The notes under the pieces were generated by a model. It worked only from the letters and a program-made list of their open reading frames with translations. It was not told the origin of the DNA and did no database searches. The translations under genes were made by a program, and so were the position numbers. From Candidatus Barnesiella excrementigallinarum (lineage in GTDB: Bacteria; Bacteroidota; Bacteroidia; Bacteroidales; Barnesiellaceae): a DNA stretch of 51,256 nt. Positions 50,815 through 51,256 of this stretch are shown here, in pieces. The DNA lies in assembly GCA_019114445.1 (NCBI GenBank), contig DXFL01000009.1, positions 1-51,256 on the forward strand, in the 5' to 3' direction. Every line of letters starts with the position of its first letter. The stretch's first letter is position 1.

Positions 50815-50878
50815 GGAATCCCCCCGATTCCATTTATGTAAAAACCCCGAAAAGTAACTTTCCCTCGCGGCCGAGGGA
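50815..50878 (+). terminator. Weak hairpins after TonB receptor gene
   Basis: GGAATC-CCCCC-GATTCC (50815-50831) and TCCCTCG-CGGC-CGAGGGA (50861-50878) follow the stop codon. Neither has a good T tract, so termination is uncertain. The following minus-strand gene is convergent. Confidence 0.35.
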
Positions 50879-50891
50879 TCCCCAAAGGTGT

Positions 50892-51071
50892 TTACCAAAA
50901 TTTGTTCTGATTGGGATTGTATTCAAATCCTACGCTTCCCAACTTAGCTATCAAATCGACTTTACTAATGTGCATATCGTCGCACAACTCGTCGAGCGAT
51001 GCATAATTGTCGCGTAATTTTGTATTGATGAACGAAAATAAAATCATCGGATCCTCAGGTAATCCATTCAT
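50892..51071 (-). CDS. DUF4250 family small protein
   Basis: 59-aa protein MNGLPEDPMILFSFINTKLR followed by DNYASLDELCDDMHISKVDL and ending GFEYNPNQNKFW. The LPxDPxMLLS-like start and the ending YNPxxNQFW are the pattern of the DUF4250 family, found in Bacteroidetes and Firmicutes. The central LDELCDDMHISKVDLIAKL looks like a helix-turn-helix, so DNA or RNA binding is possible but unproven. An AAGAGGTAG ribosome-binding site precedes the ATG. The promoter is in dispersed element D at 51098-51105. Confidence 0.87.
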   Translation of the reverse strand: MNGLPEDPMILFSFINTKLRDNYASLDELCDDMHISKVDLIAKLGSVGFEYNPNQNKFW

Positions 51072-51097
51072 ATTCTACCTCTTTTTATTTCGAGGGG

Positions 51098-51127
51098 CAA
51101 AGATAGTGAAAGGCGAGTGCAGAGACC
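51098..51127 (-). repeat. Dispersed promoter element, copy D (truncated)
   Basis: CAAAGATAGTGAAAGGCGAG plus TGCAGAGACC. It matches copies A-C for about 28 bp and then departs abruptly where IS30-type sequence begins. The -7 box TATCTTTG (complement of 51098-51105) is 26 nt upstream of the DUF4250 ATG, making it the probable promoter; the upstream part of the element is lost. Confidence 0.8.
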
Positions 51128-51256
51128 GTGGATTAAAGTCACCAATGCAACTATAAATGCAAAGAAGCAAAAAATACTCTTACGGGACAATCAAACCGAA
51201 GTTTTTCTCTGGGTCTTCTATTAATTTTGTACTGAACTTGTCGGATATATGTCTTG
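51128..51256 (-). mobile_element. IS30-family insertion sequence, partial (end at window edge)
   Basis: It contains the 3' end of an IS30-type transposase gene (51151-51255) and about 23 nt of non-coding end sequence (51128-51150, GGATTAAAGTCACCAATGCAA) that should carry the terminal repeat. The exact junction could not be fixed without the other end. It adjoins and appears to interrupt copy D of the dispersed promoter element. Confidence 0.7.
51151..51255 (-). CDS. IS30-family transposase, C-terminal fragment
   Basis: The last 34 codons read ...YIRQVQYKINRRPREKLRF and then DCPVRVFFASLHL before TAG. The pattern INxRPRxxLxFxxPxxVFF is the usual C-terminus of IS30-family DDE transposases. The N-terminal part, including the catalytic core, lies outside the window, so intactness cannot be judged. 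Confidence 0.78.
   Translation of the reverse strand, partial: KTYIRQVQYKINRRPREKLRFDCPVRVFFASLHL

Noticed and set aside
50616..51017. 133-aa plus-strand ORF at the end of the TonB receptor gene
   Set aside because: It is a shifted frame of the receptor's 3' end running antisense into the DUF4250 gene.
1..51256. CRISPR array, tRNA genes, prophage or conjugative genes
   Set aside because: No regularly spaced repeats, no cloverleaf-like tRNA segments and no phage or transfer genes were recognised by reading; a tRNA scan would be needed for certainty.

Overview
The window comes from a Bacteroidales genome. The 5' end of a 16S rRNA gene lies at the left edge on the minus strand. Almost every transcription unit starts from the Bacteroidetes sigma-A promoter (-7 box TAnnTTTG, -33 TTTG/TTG) rather than an E. 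coli type promoter. Several families are typical of the phylum: DUF3127, a 389-aa AIR synthase, PorU and PorV of the type IX secretion system (T9SS), and an ECF sigma/FecR/TonB-receptor cassette. The 16S start and the gene set are compatible with the Barnesiella/Coprobacter group, but that is a guess. The segment is mostly chromosomal core. The only mobile DNA seen is the end of an IS30-family element at the right edge.

Layout: (1) 1-751, 16S 5' end, rRNA leader and rRNA promoter. (2) 752-12,824, mainly housekeeping: alanine dehydrogenase, DUF3127, rsfS, ftsH, cdsA, an AIR synthase-udk-lytic transglycosylase run, a DUF3332 lipoprotein, pepD, then a small membrane protein with an OmpH/Skp-like lipoprotein. 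(3) 12,825-21,750: SGNH esterase, radC coupled to a glycosyltransferase, efp divergent from rpmH (L34, 51 aa), a PAP2 phosphatase joined to a probable outer-membrane barrel, and an AddA-like helicase/nuclease behind a SUI1-family factor. (4) 21,844-31,888, a T9SS block: PorU-like peptidase, rex, an FAH-family hydrolase, a second PorU-like peptidase, porV and ispF. (5) 31,991-41,811: a GH43-type lipoprotein whose signal peptide is out of frame; mnmA, a T9SS-tailed subtilase, xseA and xseB packed together; gltX, an unknown exported protein and kdtA; then a low-molecular-weight tyrosine phosphatase. (6) 41,997-51,256: a 964-aa repetitive secreted protein, an exported glycerophosphodiesterase, and a barrel protein / ECF sigma / FecR anti-sigma / TonB receptor cluster without SusD. 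A 59-aa DUF4250 gene and the IS30-family transposase end follow.

How the genes fit together: PorU and PorV process and anchor T9SS cargo. At least one cargo candidate (the subtilase) is encoded in the window, and the 964-aa protein is another possible one. kdtA and possibly the PAP2 protein act on lipid A/LPS. The ECF-FecR-receptor trio has the layout of a substrate-sensing trans-envelope switch.

Main points for a second look: a dispersed element of about 75 bp that carries a complete promoter -7 box (four copies, one cut by the IS30-type element); two divergent PorU paralogues flanking rex; a perfect 17-bp inverted repeat inside the start of the TonB-receptor gene; a one-base deletion in a T tract that disconnects a lipoprotein signal peptide from a GH43-like enzyme; and a probably leaderless mnmA promoter.
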